From CAYFJO01 sp964343305 (lineage in GTDB: Bacteria > Planctomycetota > Planctomycetia > Pirellulales > Pirellulaceae): a stretch of 60,060 nucleotides of DNA. The notes under the pieces are model-generated. The model did no database searches. It saw only the letters and a program-made list of their open reading frames with translations, and was not told where the DNA came from. Where the stretch lies: contig CAYFJO010000017.1 of the NCBI GenBank assembly GCA_964343305.1, positions 1-60,060 on the forward strand, given 5' to 3'. The position numbers and the translations under genes are program-made. How positions within the stretch are numbered: position 1 is the stretch's first letter; each line of letters starts with the position of its first letter. This document shows, piece by piece, positions 9,363 to 18,524 of the stretch.

Positions 9363-10256
9363 CTAACTCTCATCAAACTCATCAAGCAATTGCCGAAGGT
9401 GTTGGCGTAGCTCGCTACCCTCTTCCGGATCGGTCATTGCAAACTCGGTAAACGCTCGAAAGTAACTGGCAAAGTTGCCGATGTCGTAGCGCTGCTCTTG
9501 GGGCGGCAATCGCATGCCAATTCCTTTCTTGCCCGTTTTGAGCAACGAACGAATGGCGTCGGTCAACTGAATCTCGCCACCTTTGCCGGGCTGAGTCTCT
9601 GCCAACGCGTCGAAGATCGCGGGGCTGAAAACATAGCGCGCGGCAACGGCAAGATTACTTGGCGCTTCTTCGACCGTCGGTTTTTCGATAACGTCGACCA
9701 GATCGAATACTTCGTCGTCGGAACCGGGCAGCGCGATTCCGTAGCGGACGACTTCGTCGCGCGGAACTTCTTCGAACGCGATCACGACGTCTGCGCCGTT
9801 GCTGTCGAACTCGTCGGTCATGCGATGGACAATGTCGGAATTGGCATGACGGCCGATGATGGAATCGCCCAATGCGACGACAAACGACTGGCCATCAACC
9901 AGGGGCCGCGCACAGAAGATGGCGTGGCCCAAGCCGAGTTGTTCGCGCTGTCGGGTGTAAAAGTATTCGACGGGAAGCTGCTCGAACGACAGCGATCGCA
10001 ACTGCTCCTCCCGACCGGTTTCGCGCAAGTACTTTGTTAGTTCGGCATTGTCGTCAAAGTGGTTTTCGATCGAAACCTTGCCCATGCCCGTGACGAACAA
10101 CAGGCGGCTGATGCCTGATTTGACCAACTCTTCGACCACGTATTGAACGACCGGCTTGCGGCCCACCGGCAGCATCTCTTTTGGCTGCGATTTCGTCGCG
10201 GGCAACGTTCGCGTGCCTTGGCCGGCAACGGGGACAACTGCAAGATCAACTGGCAT
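9363..10256 (-). CDS. galU: UTP-glucose-1-phosphate uridylyltransferase
   Basis: A 297-residue nucleotidyltransferase that forms UDP-glucose from UTP and glucose-1-phosphate. The N-terminal signature (VAGQGTRTLPATKSQPKEML) holds the nucleotide-binding glycines, Arg and Lys. VVALGDSII carries the metal-binding Asp region, and VDVIEKPTVEEAPSNLA and GGEIQLTDAI are typical GalU blocks. The length matches bacterial GalU. It is the first gene of a two-gene unit with the GHMP kinase. The 275-bp gap to btaA is divergent and probably contains promoters for both sides; I could not pick out individual boxes with confidence. Confidence 0.92.
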   Translation of the reverse strand: MPVDLAVVPVAGQGTRTLPATKSQPKEMLPVGRKPVVQYVVEELVKSGISRLLFVTGMGKVSIENHFDDNAELTKYLRETGREEQLRSLSFEQLPVEYFYTRQREQLGLGHAIFCARPLVDGQSFVVALGDSIIGRHANSDIVHRMTDEFDSNGADVVIAFEEVPRDEVVRYGIALPGSDDEVFDLVDVIEKPTVEEAPSNLAVAARYVFSPAIFDALAETQPGKGGEIQLTDAIRSLLKTGKKGIGMRLPPQEQRYDIGNFASYFRAFTEFAMTDPEEGSELRQHLRQLLDEFDES

Positions 10257-10531
10257 AAAGCAAACCTCAATGAATTCTTGAAACGGCCTATTTCGGTTTC
10301 ACAATTTGCAAAGTATAGGCCGGTACGATCTGTCGAGCGATGGCAATTGCGATGTTCGTGGGACGGATTGCCTGATCCGTCTTGTGGATTGATGGCAGAT
10401 TCGGCAATTCGTTCTACGCCTTGTTCGCAGTCGTCGGCGCGGTAAAATCAGAAGTTTCGTTATTGGGACGCCCGACGGATCGACGCCCTAGTCCATCTCC
10501 TTACGCATTTGACGACTAAATCGTTTTCATC

Positions 10532-11722
10532 ATGGCTATTCTCGATTGGCTCAGCGGTCGCGTTTTTAACACCGTTCATCGCAATAATCTGGTTTACAAC
10601 ACCTGTTGGGAAGATCCCCGCCTGGATCGAGTCGCGCTCGAACTCGGTCCGCGGGACAACTTGCTGGTCATCACGTCGGCCGGCTGCAATGCGTTGGATT
10701 ATGCTTTAACGGGCCTGAACCACGTCTACGCCGTGGACATGAACCCGCGTCAAAACGCGTTGCTGGACCTCAAGATTGCGGCAATCAAGAATCTGGACTA
10801 CGAAGATTTCTTTGCCATGTTTGGTCAGGGTCGATTGCGCGGCGTGCGTCAGATTTACCGCGACACATTACGTGACAGCCTGCCATCCCGATCTCGTTCC
10901 TATTGGGATCGACGCATTGTGTTTTTTGACAGCCCGCAATGTTCGTTTTATTTCCGCGGGACATCGGGCTATTTCGCCAGAGTGTTGAACGCCTACATCG
11001 ACAAAGTGATTCGCATCCGTCCATCGGTCGACGCGCTCTTGAGGACCCACAACCTCGATGAGCAGAAACAAATCTACGAAGGCCAGGTCCACGATCGCCT
11101 TTTCTCGAAGCCGATCCGTTTCGCGATGAAACGCGACACGACGCTGTCGATGGTCGGTGTTCCCAAGGCACAACGTCAACAAATTGAGAATCAGTACGAT
11201 GGAGGCATCTTGCAATTCGTCGTCGATTGCGTGGTGGCCGTGTTTACTGAGATCCCTTTGATCGACAATTATTTTTGGCGTGTGTACATGACGGGTGGCT
11301 ACACGCAAGAGTGCTGTCCCGAATATCTCAAGCCCGAGAACTTTGAAAAGCTTCGCGGCGGGCTGATCGATAATGTTTCGACGCACACTGATTCGGTGCA
11401 AGGATTCCTTGACAAGAACGACGTGAACATTTCACGATTTGTCTTGCTCGATCATATGGACTGGCTGTCGGACAAGTTTTTTCCTCTGTTAGAGGCGGAA
11501 TGGCAATCGATCCTTTCCCGTGCGGCGTCGGCCACACGCGTGATTTGGAGAAGCGGCGGTTTGCGAACGGACTTTGTCAACGATGTGCAAGTCACGGTGA
11601 ATGGTGAAGTGAAATCGCTGCCGGAGTTGTTGACGTTTCATCCCGACCTGGCCGAGGAATTGCACGCCCAGGATCGCGTTCACACCTACGGCAGTTTCTA
11701 CATTGCCGATGTTGCCGCTTAA
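10532..11722 (+). CDS. btaA: S-adenosylmethionine:diacylglycerol 3-amino-3-carboxypropyltransferase
   Basis: A 396-residue DUF3419 (BtaA) protein. It transfers the aminocarboxypropyl group of SAM to diacylglycerol, giving diacylglycerylhomoserine, the first step of DGTS betaine-lipid synthesis. Diagnostic stretches are LVYNTCWEDPRLDR near residue 21, LLVITSAGCNALDYAL (SAM-binding loop) and YAVDMNPRQNALLDLK. The C-terminal part includes NISRFVLLDHMDWLSDK and RVIWRSGG. It lies 40 bp upstream of the SAM methyltransferase gene that fits the second step, on the same strand, which strengthens both calls. Confidence 0.9.
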   Translation: MAILDWLSGRVFNTVHRNNLVYNTCWEDPRLDRVALELGPRDNLLVITSAGCNALDYALTGLNHVYAVDMNPRQNALLDLKIAAIKNLDYEDFFAMFGQGRLRGVRQIYRDTLRDSLPSRSRSYWDRRIVFFDSPQCSFYFRGTSGYFARVLNAYIDKVIRIRPSVDALLRTHNLDEQKQIYEGQVHDRLFSKPIRFAMKRDTTLSMVGVPKAQRQQIENQYDGGILQFVVDCVVAVFTEIPLIDNYFWRVYMTGGYTQECCPEYLKPENFEKLRGGLIDNVSTHTDSVQGFLDKNDVNISRFVLLDHMDWLSDKFFPLLEAEWQSILSRAASATRVIWRSGGLRTDFVNDVQVTVNGEVKSLPELLTFHPDLAEELHAQDRVHTYGSFYIADVAA

Positions 11723-11762
11723 CCACGAAGTTCGTCAGCAAGTGACCTAGCAAGGATTTACG

Positions 11763-12503
11763 ATGGGCTTCGTTTCCGATTTAAAGATTCTTTATCACAT
11801 GGCCTTGAAGCCCGTGCGTGGCAAAGATCATGCGGCGCGGATGGAGAGTTTCTATTCGGGACAGGCAAAGGGCTACGACGATTTCCGCAAGCGGTTGTTG
11901 CAGGGGCGGCAGGAGTTGTGGGACGTGATCGACAAGCCGGAAGGTGGCACATGGGTCGACATGGGCGGAGGCACCGGTTCGAATTTGGAGTACTTCGGCG
12001 ACCAGATCCAACAACTCAAGAGGATCCACGTGGTCGATTTGTCGCCGTCGCTGTTGAAAATGGCCGAGCAGCGGGCCAAAGACAACGGTTGGACCAATGT
12101 CGAGGTGGTCGAAGCGGACGCGACGGTTTATCAGCCCCAAGGCGAATCGGCCGACGTCGTCACGTTTTCGTATTCGCTGACGATGATTCCCGACTGGTTT
12201 GCCGCCATCGAAAACGCTTTGGCCATGCTGCGTCCAGGCGGCTTGATCGGCGTCGTCGACTTTTACGTGTCGAGAAAATTTCCCGGCGACGGTCGCAAAC
12301 GACACGGTTGGTTTACGCGATCATACTGGCCGGTCCATTTTGCTACGGACAACGTGTTTCCCTCGCCGGACCATGTTCCCTTTCTGCACCGACATTTTGA
12401 GCCCGTGCATTTCGAAGAAAGCAAGTGCAAAATACCATACATTCCTTTCGTGCGGATGCCATATTATTCGTTCGTCGGTCGCAAACACGATGACGACCAG
12501 TAA
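11763..12503 (+). CDS. btaB: Diacylglycerylhomoserine N-methyltransferase (BtaB-like)
   Basis: A 246-residue class I SAM methyltransferase. Motif I is WVDMGGGTGSNLEYFG (about residues 64-79), the acidic motif II is IHVVDLSPSLLKMA, and VVTFSYSLTMIPDWFAAIENA with LRPGGLIGVVDFYV completes the fold. The family role, inferred from its position directly after btaA, is triple N-methylation of diacylglycerylhomoserine to DGTS. The C-terminus (IPYIPFVRMPYYSFVG) fits BtaB proteins. On its own it would be called only a methyltransferase; the operon carries the specific call. Confidence 0.85.
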   Translation: MGFVSDLKILYHMALKPVRGKDHAARMESFYSGQAKGYDDFRKRLLQGRQELWDVIDKPEGGTWVDMGGGTGSNLEYFGDQIQQLKRIHVVDLSPSLLKMAEQRAKDNGWTNVEVVEADATVYQPQGESADVVTFSYSLTMIPDWFAAIENALAMLRPGGLIGVVDFYVSRKFPGDGRKRHGWFTRSYWPVHFATDNVFPSPDHVPFLHRHFEPVHFEESKCKIPYIPFVRMPYYSFVGRKHDDDQ

Positions 12504-12519
12504 GTGCTAGCACTTTCGC

Positions 12520-12578
12520 AGCACAGGCTGCCAGCCTGTTTCCGCCGGGATTCGAGACAGCCAAGCTGGCTGTGCTAC
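12520..12578. repeat. REP-like palindrome doublet (GTAG-C type)
   Basis: Two hairpins face each other: ACAGGCTG-C-CAGCCTGT (about 12523-12539) and ACAGCCA-AGC-TGGCTGT (about 12557-12573). The outer ends are GCAGC on the left and GCTAC on the right; read inward from the right the element begins GTAGC. The layout matches the doublets at 20719 and 45059, though the hairpin sequences differ. It lies in the 200-bp gap between btaB and dnaB. Confidence 0.75.
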
Positions 12579-12706
12579 GGGTTTCGCGTCAAGCATACGA
12601 ATTGGATAGCCGCTTGTTCGCGATCCGCTAGCGGTTATGATGAACGCATCGGAATCTTGTTGCTCATTCTAGATCATTCACGGACGTTTCACGGAAGGTA
12701 TTTCTC

Positions 12707-14143
12707 ATGTCGACTGGCTACGACGTCGAACCACAGCAGCGTCGCGCGAAGGTTTCGTCGGAAATTCTCGACCGGGAGCCGCCTTTTAATCTCGAAGCCG
12801 AAGCCGGCGTGTTGGGCAGCATTTTGTTGTTGCCGGACGTTTGTGACGATGTGGCGTTGATCTTGCGGGCGGACGATTTCTATGACGATGCCAACCGCAA
12901 GCTGTTCTTTCACATGTTGGACATGCACGATTCGGGCCGGAAGATCGACATCACGTTGTTGGTCGAGCGGCTGAAGTCGGCGGGCGATTTTGAGATGATC
13001 GGGGGAGCGGCGTATTTGGGGCGAGTGAGCAACTCGGTCGCCAATGCTGCCCATGCGACTTACTACGCCAACATCGTTCGCCAAAAGGCGACGTATCGTT
13101 CGCTGATCGAGGCCTCGACGGAAATCCTCCGCGACGCCTACGAAGAAAGCGGCGATGCCCGTGAGATGCTCAGCCTGGCCGAGCAACGCATCTTCAGCAT
13201 TTTGGACAACCGCGGCGAAAGCAGTGTCTCAGACATTCGCGAGATCCTGCACGAAGCCATGGACCGGCTGGACGCTCGCATGCGTGGTGAGCACACGTCT
13301 GGCGGGGTGGATTCCGGTTTCACCGATCTCGACCGATTGTGCGGTGGATTGCACAATTCGGAGCTGATCATTTTGGCTGCTCGACCCAGTATGGGGAAAA
13401 CCGCATTCGCGCTAAACATCGCCGAGTACACTTCGACGGAACTGATGGTCCCGACGCTGTTTGTCAGCTTGGAAATGTCATCCATCGAATTGGCGGACCG
13501 GCTGTTGTGTTCCAAGGCACGCGTCAACGGCCATCGACTTCGCAACGGCACGATCTCCAACGACGAACGTCGCAAACTGGTCGAGATGGCGTCCGTGATC
13601 AGTCAATCGCCTCTGTTTGTCGACGACTCACCGAGCCGAACGGTGACAGAGATCGCCGCTGCCGCCAGACGCATTCGACGGCGCGAAGAGCGATTGGGTT
13701 TGATCGTGATTGACTATTTGCAATTGATCGAGCCGGATAATTCGAAAGATCCACGGCAAGAGCAAGTTGCCAAAATCGCCAGACGTCTGAAAGGTCTGGC
13801 GCGTGAAATGAAGGTTCCGGTATTGTGTCTTGCTCAGTTGAATCGCCAAGCCGAAGACGGCAAGGACCACGTTCCCAAGCTAAGTCATCTCCGCGAGTCA
13901 GGTGCCATCGAGCAAGACGCGGACGTCGTCATGTTCGTGCACCGCGAAGAATACTATCGCCGCGGCGAAGAGCAAGAACAAATGGCTGGCCAGGCGGAAA
14001 TTCACATCTCCAAGCAACGAAACGGCCCCGTCGGCAAAATCGACCTCGTGTGGAAAAAAGAGTACACGCGTTTCGAGGATAAGGCACCCGAACGGCACTC
14101 CGAGTTTGACGATTACGCTGCGTCATCGTCCGAGTTCGTTTGA
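12707..14143 (+). CDS. dnaB: Replicative DNA helicase DnaB
   Basis: A 478-residue hexameric 5'-3' helicase that unwinds DNA at the replication fork. The N-terminal domain (PPFNLEAEAGVLGSILLL onward) is followed by a linker and a RecA-like core. The core has Walker A AARPSMGKTAFALN, Walker B LIVIDYLQLIEP, VLCLAQLNRQAE and the C-terminal HLRESGAIEQDADVVMFVHR. The length is normal. The ATG is preceded by GGAAGG at a usual distance. It is followed 32 bp later by bpt. No primase or rplI gene is nearby, so the context says little about regulation. Confidence 0.96.
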   Translation: MSTGYDVEPQQRRAKVSSEILDREPPFNLEAEAGVLGSILLLPDVCDDVALILRADDFYDDANRKLFFHMLDMHDSGRKIDITLLVERLKSAGDFEMIGGAAYLGRVSNSVANAAHATYYANIVRQKATYRSLIEASTEILRDAYEESGDAREMLSLAEQRIFSILDNRGESSVSDIREILHEAMDRLDARMRGEHTSGGVDSGFTDLDRLCGGLHNSELIILAARPSMGKTAFALNIAEYTSTELMVPTLFVSLEMSSIELADRLLCSKARVNGHRLRNGTISNDERRKLVEMASVISQSPLFVDDSPSRTVTEIAAAARRIRRREERLGLIVIDYLQLIEPDNSKDPRQEQVAKIARRLKGLAREMKVPVLCLAQLNRQAEDGKDHVPKLSHLRESGAIEQDADVVMFVHREEYYRRGEEQEQMAGQAEIHISKQRNGPVGKIDLVWKKEYTRFEDKAPERHSEFDDYAASSSEFV

Positions 14144-14175
14144 CTTTTCACGGCTAGCGTTCAAGAATCACGGGT

Positions 14176-14913
14176 ATGACGATCAAACACCGTGCGCTCG
14201 ACCGCGACGCCGAAGAGTATCTGATCCACGACGAAGAGACGCCGTGTCCTTATCTGAATGACTTGGTTGCTAGAATGCCGTTGCGTATGCCAACGACCAC
14301 CTTGTCGCCCGAACAGTTCGACACACGGTTGTCCGAGGGTGATCGCCGCAGCGGCCCGTTTCTTTATCGCACGAACTGCCCCACGTGTCAGGCGTGCGAG
14401 GCCATTCGCATTGATGTGCCTCGGTTCCAAGCCAACAAAACCCAACACCGTGTGCTGCGTCGCGGCGACAAACAATTGTCCGTGCGCATTGGCCAGCCGG
14501 TCGTGGATCAACAGCGCGTCGACATGTTTAACGCCCACCGTCACGTCCGAGGTCTTGTCGGCCTCGATCGCGAAATCGACGAGCAAGGTTACTCCGCTTT
14601 TCTCGTACAGACTTGTTGTGAAACGCTGGAGATTTGCTATCACCTTGATCAGCAGTTAGTTGCTGTCGCGATCTTTGACTGCGGACGCGATGCTATCTCT
14701 GCTGTCTATTGTTTTTTTGACCCACGATTCAGTCGTCTGAGTTTGGGAACGTATTCGGTTTTGAAGCAAATTGAATTCTGTCGGCAGTGGAAAAAACGCT
14801 ACGTTTACTTGGGATATTATGTCCGCGAGTCGCGCCACATGTCCTACAAGGCGCGTTTCCTGCCGCACGAGCGTTTGATCGAAGGATGCTGGCAGAAGTT
14901 CGATCCAACATGA
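14176..14913 (+). CDS. bpt: Aspartate/glutamate leucyltransferase (N-end rule)
   Basis: A 245-residue aminoacyl-tRNA-protein transferase. It adds leucine to N-terminal Asp/Glu so that the protein is degraded through ClpS/ClpAP. Family blocks are TPCPYL near the N-terminus, FLYRTNCPTCQACEAIRIDV, a Phe/Tyr-rich middle with AVYCFFDP, and YLGYYVRESRHMSYKARFLP near the C-terminus. The length matches bacterial Bpt. The substrate preference (Leu onto Asp/Glu, against Arg onto Asp/Glu) is assigned by family, not seen. The gene lies just downstream of dnaB on the same strand. Confidence 0.88.
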   Translation: MTIKHRALDRDAEEYLIHDEETPCPYLNDLVARMPLRMPTTTLSPEQFDTRLSEGDRRSGPFLYRTNCPTCQACEAIRIDVPRFQANKTQHRVLRRGDKQLSVRIGQPVVDQQRVDMFNAHRHVRGLVGLDREIDEQGYSAFLVQTCCETLEICYHLDQQLVAVAIFDCGRDAISAVYCFFDPRFSRLSLGTYSVLKQIEFCRQWKKRYVYLGYYVRESRHMSYKARFLPHERLIEGCWQKFDPT

Positions 14914-14995
14914 ATCAACGATCGACGGTGAATTCATCAACAATGCACGGGCGTCGAGACGATAAATAGGTGCACTCCAACGAGTTATCAGTTTC

Positions 14996-15066
14996 AAAAA
15001 GGGGTCAGGTACCTTTGTGCCAAGCACCCTACGGGCCGTTCCGGCAAAGGTACCTGACCCCTTTTT
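14996..15066. repeat. 22-bp perfect inverted repeat with T/A tails
   Basis: The left arm 14996-15017 and right arm 15045-15066 are exact inverted copies over 22 bp (core GGGGTCAGGTACC). They are separated by a 27-bp loop that can pair partly with itself. It lies in the 329-bp gap between bpt and the POTRA gene; I see no gene in the rest of that gap. It could double as a bidirectional terminator, but its size and head sequence fit a REP/MITE-type element better. Confidence 0.8.
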
Positions 15067-15242
15067 AGAACCGAACTCACCTTGTTCATGACCCGCAGTT
15101 CTTGTATTTGTACGCGATCTTGTAGGGAAATCTTCCTGCGGAGAACCACTTTTCTCAGCAACGCGTACAGCAACTATTGGGCGTCTTGAACGGACTTCTC
15201 GACTACAAACCATTGACGATTCGTAAGGAAGCGAGTTAGTTA

Positions 15243-16757
15243 ATGCCTCACACGAAAACAACAAATCGTATGCGCATGGCAGCGCATGTGTTGCTGGTCG
15301 CCGCTTGCCTATCGAGCCACGGCTTCACTTTTGCACAACAGGGACGGCCGATTGGTCGTTCGCCGCTGGAAGAGATTCCACCCGGCCAACGCTTTCCCGA
15401 GATTCGACCGCCGAGCTCAAACCCACGGTCGTCTCAAGCTGCCGGACTGCTCGTGGCCGGAGTGCGGATTACGGGCAATCGCGCGATCTCCAGTCACAAA
15501 GTGCAGTCCTATCTCAAGACGCGCGTCGACCGGGCCTTCGATCCAGAAACGATTCAGGCGGATGTCCGCGAGCTAATCAAGTCGGGGCTGTTTCGCGACG
15601 TTCGTACCTACACGCAAGATACGCCGCAAGGCGTCGTGGTGACGTTTGAGGTTTTCGAGTTGCCGATGATTCAATACATCCGTTTCCTGGGCAACCGCCA
15701 GATGACGGACCGCAAACTGGCCAAAGAAGTGGAATTGGAAGTTGGCCAAGCGCTCAGCCCGTTTCGAGTCAACGAAGCACGGCGAAAGATCGAAGAATAC
15801 TATCGCTCCAACGGCCACCCCAAGACACAGGTTTCGGTCTTCGAAGGAAACCGACAAGGCGACGCCGGAGTCGTCTTCGTGATCAGCGAAGACTATTTGC
15901 AGAAGATCTGGCACGTTGAGTTCAAAGGCAACACGATTGCCAGCGACGGGCGGCTCAAAACACAAATCAAATCCAAGCCCGGTTTCATGAAACAATTTTT
16001 TGGTGGCAAAGTCGATCGCCGCCAAATCGAAGAGGACGTCCAGCGACTGACCGCATACTATCGCGGGCTGGGCTATTTCAACGCCAAGATCGGCCGCGAG
16101 CTGCGATTCTATCCATCGGGCAAGTGGGTCGATATCGTCTTTGTGATCAACGAAGGCCCCCAATATGCCATTCGCAACGTTTCGGTGATTGGAAATCAGA
16201 AATTCGACACCAACGACCTGATCAGTCGCTTGCTGCTCAAATCGGGCAACAACTTTAACGCGACCAAGATGCAGGTGGATGAAAACTCGTTGCGCGACAT
16301 CTACGGCGGTCAAGGATACATTTTTGCCGACATTCGGGCCGACGTGCGGTTCCTCGAAGAGCCCGGTGGATTGGACCTGGTCTACAACATCAAAGAGGGT
16401 GAGCAATATCGCGTGGGCAAGATCAACATCAAGATCGCGGGTGACTATCCTCACACGAAGCAAGATGTCGTCCTGAATCGCATCTCGTTGCGGCCTGGTG
16501 ACATCATCGATATTCGAGAGATTCGCAACAGCCGCCGACGTCTGATGGCATCCCAGCTATTTGTCAATGAACCACACCGCGGTGTGTCACCCGAAATCAC
16601 GGTTCTTCCGCCGGACCTGCAAAAGCAGGCCGGTGCTCTGGCTCGCAACGCGGGTGGAGCGCAACGAACAACGACCCAATTCCGCGGTCAAAGTCCGGAT
16701 CCTGGATTTCGCTTGATCGATCTCGACGTCTGGCTAACACCGAAACGAAACTGGTAA
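15243..16757 (+). CDS. BamA-like periplasmic protein: five POTRA domains, no barrel
   Basis: A 504-residue exported protein with an N-terminal signal segment (AAHVLLVAACLSSHGFTFAQ). Five successive POTRA-like units begin at about residues 75 (VAGVRITGNRAISSHKV), 145 (IQYIRFLGNRQMTDRKL), 222 (IWHVEFKGNTIASDGRL), 310 (IRNVSVIGNQKFDTNDL) and 390 (VGKINIKIAGDY). This is the count and order of BamA, the outer-membrane protein insertion factor. No beta-barrel follows; the protein stops after DVWLTPKRNW. The barrel is encoded by the next gene, five bases downstream in another frame with its own lipoprotein signal. Together they look like a BamA divided into two polypeptides. A sequencing frameshift is less likely because the second gene has a complete export signal. 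Confidence 0.85.
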   Translation: MPHTKTTNRMRMAAHVLLVAACLSSHGFTFAQQGRPIGRSPLEEIPPGQRFPEIRPPSSNPRSSQAAGLLVAGVRITGNRAISSHKVQSYLKTRVDRAFDPETIQADVRELIKSGLFRDVRTYTQDTPQGVVVTFEVFELPMIQYIRFLGNRQMTDRKLAKEVELEVGQALSPFRVNEARRKIEEYYRSNGHPKTQVSVFEGNRQGDAGVVFVISEDYLQKIWHVEFKGNTIASDGRLKTQIKSKPGFMKQFFGGKVDRRQIEEDVQRLTAYYRGLGYFNAKIGRELRFYPSGKWVDIVFVINEGPQYAIRNVSVIGNQKFDTNDLISRLLLKSGNNFNATKMQVDENSLRDIYGGQGYIFADIRADVRFLEEPGGLDLVYNIKEGEQYRVGKINIKIAGDYPHTKQDVVLNRISLRPGDIIDIREIRNSRRRLMASQLFVNEPHRGVSPEITVLPPDLQKQAGALARNAGGAQRTTTQFRGQSPDPGFRLIDLDVWLTPKRNW

Positions 16758-16762
16758 ATTAC

Positions 16763-18358
16763 TTGCAAGACCGACAACCACAATCCCCGAGCCATCCGAG
16801 ACCAGCCGCACTTGTCCTGTCGCTAGGATTGTGTTGCGCGATTCTAGCTGGTTGCGTGAATCCAAACAGGCACGGGCCTCCAACCATTGCACCGCCGCCG
16901 GCGAACGTACACTTTCCATCGGCCTCGCAGCAACCAGCTTCCAGCCAGAACATCGCTACGCCGGTCGAATTCCGTGGCCAAAATGCTGGCTTCCCAACCG
17001 GTCCATCGGCGACGACGAACTTTAATCAGCCGGCGAACAATTTTCCGGCGCCGGGCGCCACCAATGCTCAGGCTCCGATTGGCAGCGGAGCGCAGAACCA
17101 TGCTTTGCCACCACCCAGCCAACCGTTTGGACAACCCAGCACCGCGCCGTCAGGTCAAATCCCCTTTGCCCCACCGCCAACTCCTGGAGTTCCTTACTCG
17201 ACCATTCCCTACGGCTCGCCAGAAGTGTTGCCACCACCCGGCGTAAATCAACCGCCCGAAGTGGAACTGGGGCTGCCACCCAACTTCGCGGACATCGAAG
17301 CCGTGGTCGAAGAAGCTCGCACTGGTCGATTCATGTTCGGCGTGGGCATCAATTCCAGTGCCGGCGTCACGGGGCAGATCGTCTTGGACGAACGAAACTT
17401 CGATTTGTTTCGCCTGCCGACAAGCTGGCAGGACGTCACCGAGGGCCGAGCGTTTCGCGGAGCCGGCCAGGGTTTTCGCATCGAAGCGCTCCCCGGTTCG
17501 ATCGTCCAGCGATACATGGTCAGTTTCACGGAACCATATCTGTATAGCACACCGATCAGTCTGAGTGTGAGCGGCTTCTTTTTCGATCGAAACTTCTTCG
17601 ACTGGGACGAACAGCGTTTGGGTGGCCGAGTGGCGTTGGGATATCGGTTGACGCACGATTTGTCGGTCAGCATCGGTTCGCGATTCGAAGAAGTCAAAGT
17701 TCACAATCCACGAGTCAACGGCGTCGCGGAATTGGACCAGGTCCTAGGCGACAACGATCTATACGGTCCACAAATCACGTTGACACACGACACGCGCGAC
17801 CAGCCGTTTGCCGCCACCGAAGGCCACTACATCGAAATGAGCTACCAGCAGGTGTTCGGCTCGTTTGACTATCCCCGTGCCGACGTCGACTTGCGTCGTT
17901 ACCATTTAATCTACGAACGTCCGGATAGTTCCGGCCGCCACACCTTTTCGTACGGTTTCCGGTTCGGTTTCTCGGGGGCACAAACCCCAGTCTACGACAA
18001 CTACTTCGCGGGCGGATTTTCGACCATGCGGGGGTTCGACTTCCGCGGTGCGTCGCCCGTCAGCGGCGGTATAACCGTCGGCGGCGAATATCGGATGTTG
18101 GGCAGCGTCGAGTACACGTTCCCGTTTACGGCCGACGACATGTTGAAGGGCGTTGTCTTTTGCGACTTCGGCACGGTGGAAGAGAAGATCGAAATCAACG
18201 CAGAAGATTTTCGCGTTGCTCCCGGATTTGGCTTCCGGCTGTTCATTCCCGCCATGGGACCGGCCCCGTTGGCGTTCGATTTTGCCTTCCCCATCACGTC
18301 AGAATCTACTGACCAAGAAGAAATCTTCAGTTTCTTCATCGGCATCGGGCGACTCTAA
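16763..18358 (+). CDS. BamA-type outer-membrane beta-barrel as a separate lipoprotein
   Basis: A 531-residue protein from a TTG start. The N-terminus is a lipoprotein signal (VLSLGLCCAILAGC, Cys at about residue 31), followed by about 125 residues rich in Pro, Asn, Gln and Ala. From about residue 175 it matches the BamA/TamA (Omp85) barrel: RTGRFMFGVGINSSAGVTG, DERNFDLFRLPTSW, FTEPYLYSTPISLSVSGFFF, the MRGFDFRGASPVSGG lid-loop region (RGF relates to the conserved V/IRGF motif) and the C-terminal IFSFFIGIGRL strand. POTRA domains are absent and lie in the preceding gene, so the pair probably works together in outer-membrane protein insertion. No Shine-Dalgarno sequence is obvious at the TTG; translation may be coupled to the stop five bases upstream. 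Confidence 0.85.
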   Translation: MQDRQPQSPSHPRPAALVLSLGLCCAILAGCVNPNRHGPPTIAPPPANVHFPSASQQPASSQNIATPVEFRGQNAGFPTGPSATTNFNQPANNFPAPGATNAQAPIGSGAQNHALPPPSQPFGQPSTAPSGQIPFAPPPTPGVPYSTIPYGSPEVLPPPGVNQPPEVELGLPPNFADIEAVVEEARTGRFMFGVGINSSAGVTGQIVLDERNFDLFRLPTSWQDVTEGRAFRGAGQGFRIEALPGSIVQRYMVSFTEPYLYSTPISLSVSGFFFDRNFFDWDEQRLGGRVALGYRLTHDLSVSIGSRFEEVKVHNPRVNGVAELDQVLGDNDLYGPQITLTHDTRDQPFAATEGHYIEMSYQQVFGSFDYPRADVDLRRYHLIYERPDSSGRHTFSYGFRFGFSGAQTPVYDNYFAGGFSTMRGFDFRGASPVSGGITVGGEYRMLGSVEYTFPFTADDMLKGVVFCDFGTVEEKIEINAEDFRVAPGFGFRLFIPAMGPAPLAFDFAFPITSESTDQEEIFSFFIGIGRL

Positions 18359-18524
18359 GACAACTTTCGAAGCCGAAGTTTCAGATCCCTTGCTTGAATC
18401 AGCCGCTCGCGGAATACTAGGATAGGTAATAAGCGAGAGGGACATCACAAAGTGTGTGTGACAAACGGCGTAACGCTTGTTGAGGTGTTCTCCCGCGAGG
18501 GTTTCATATGTGCAAGGATTCTGG

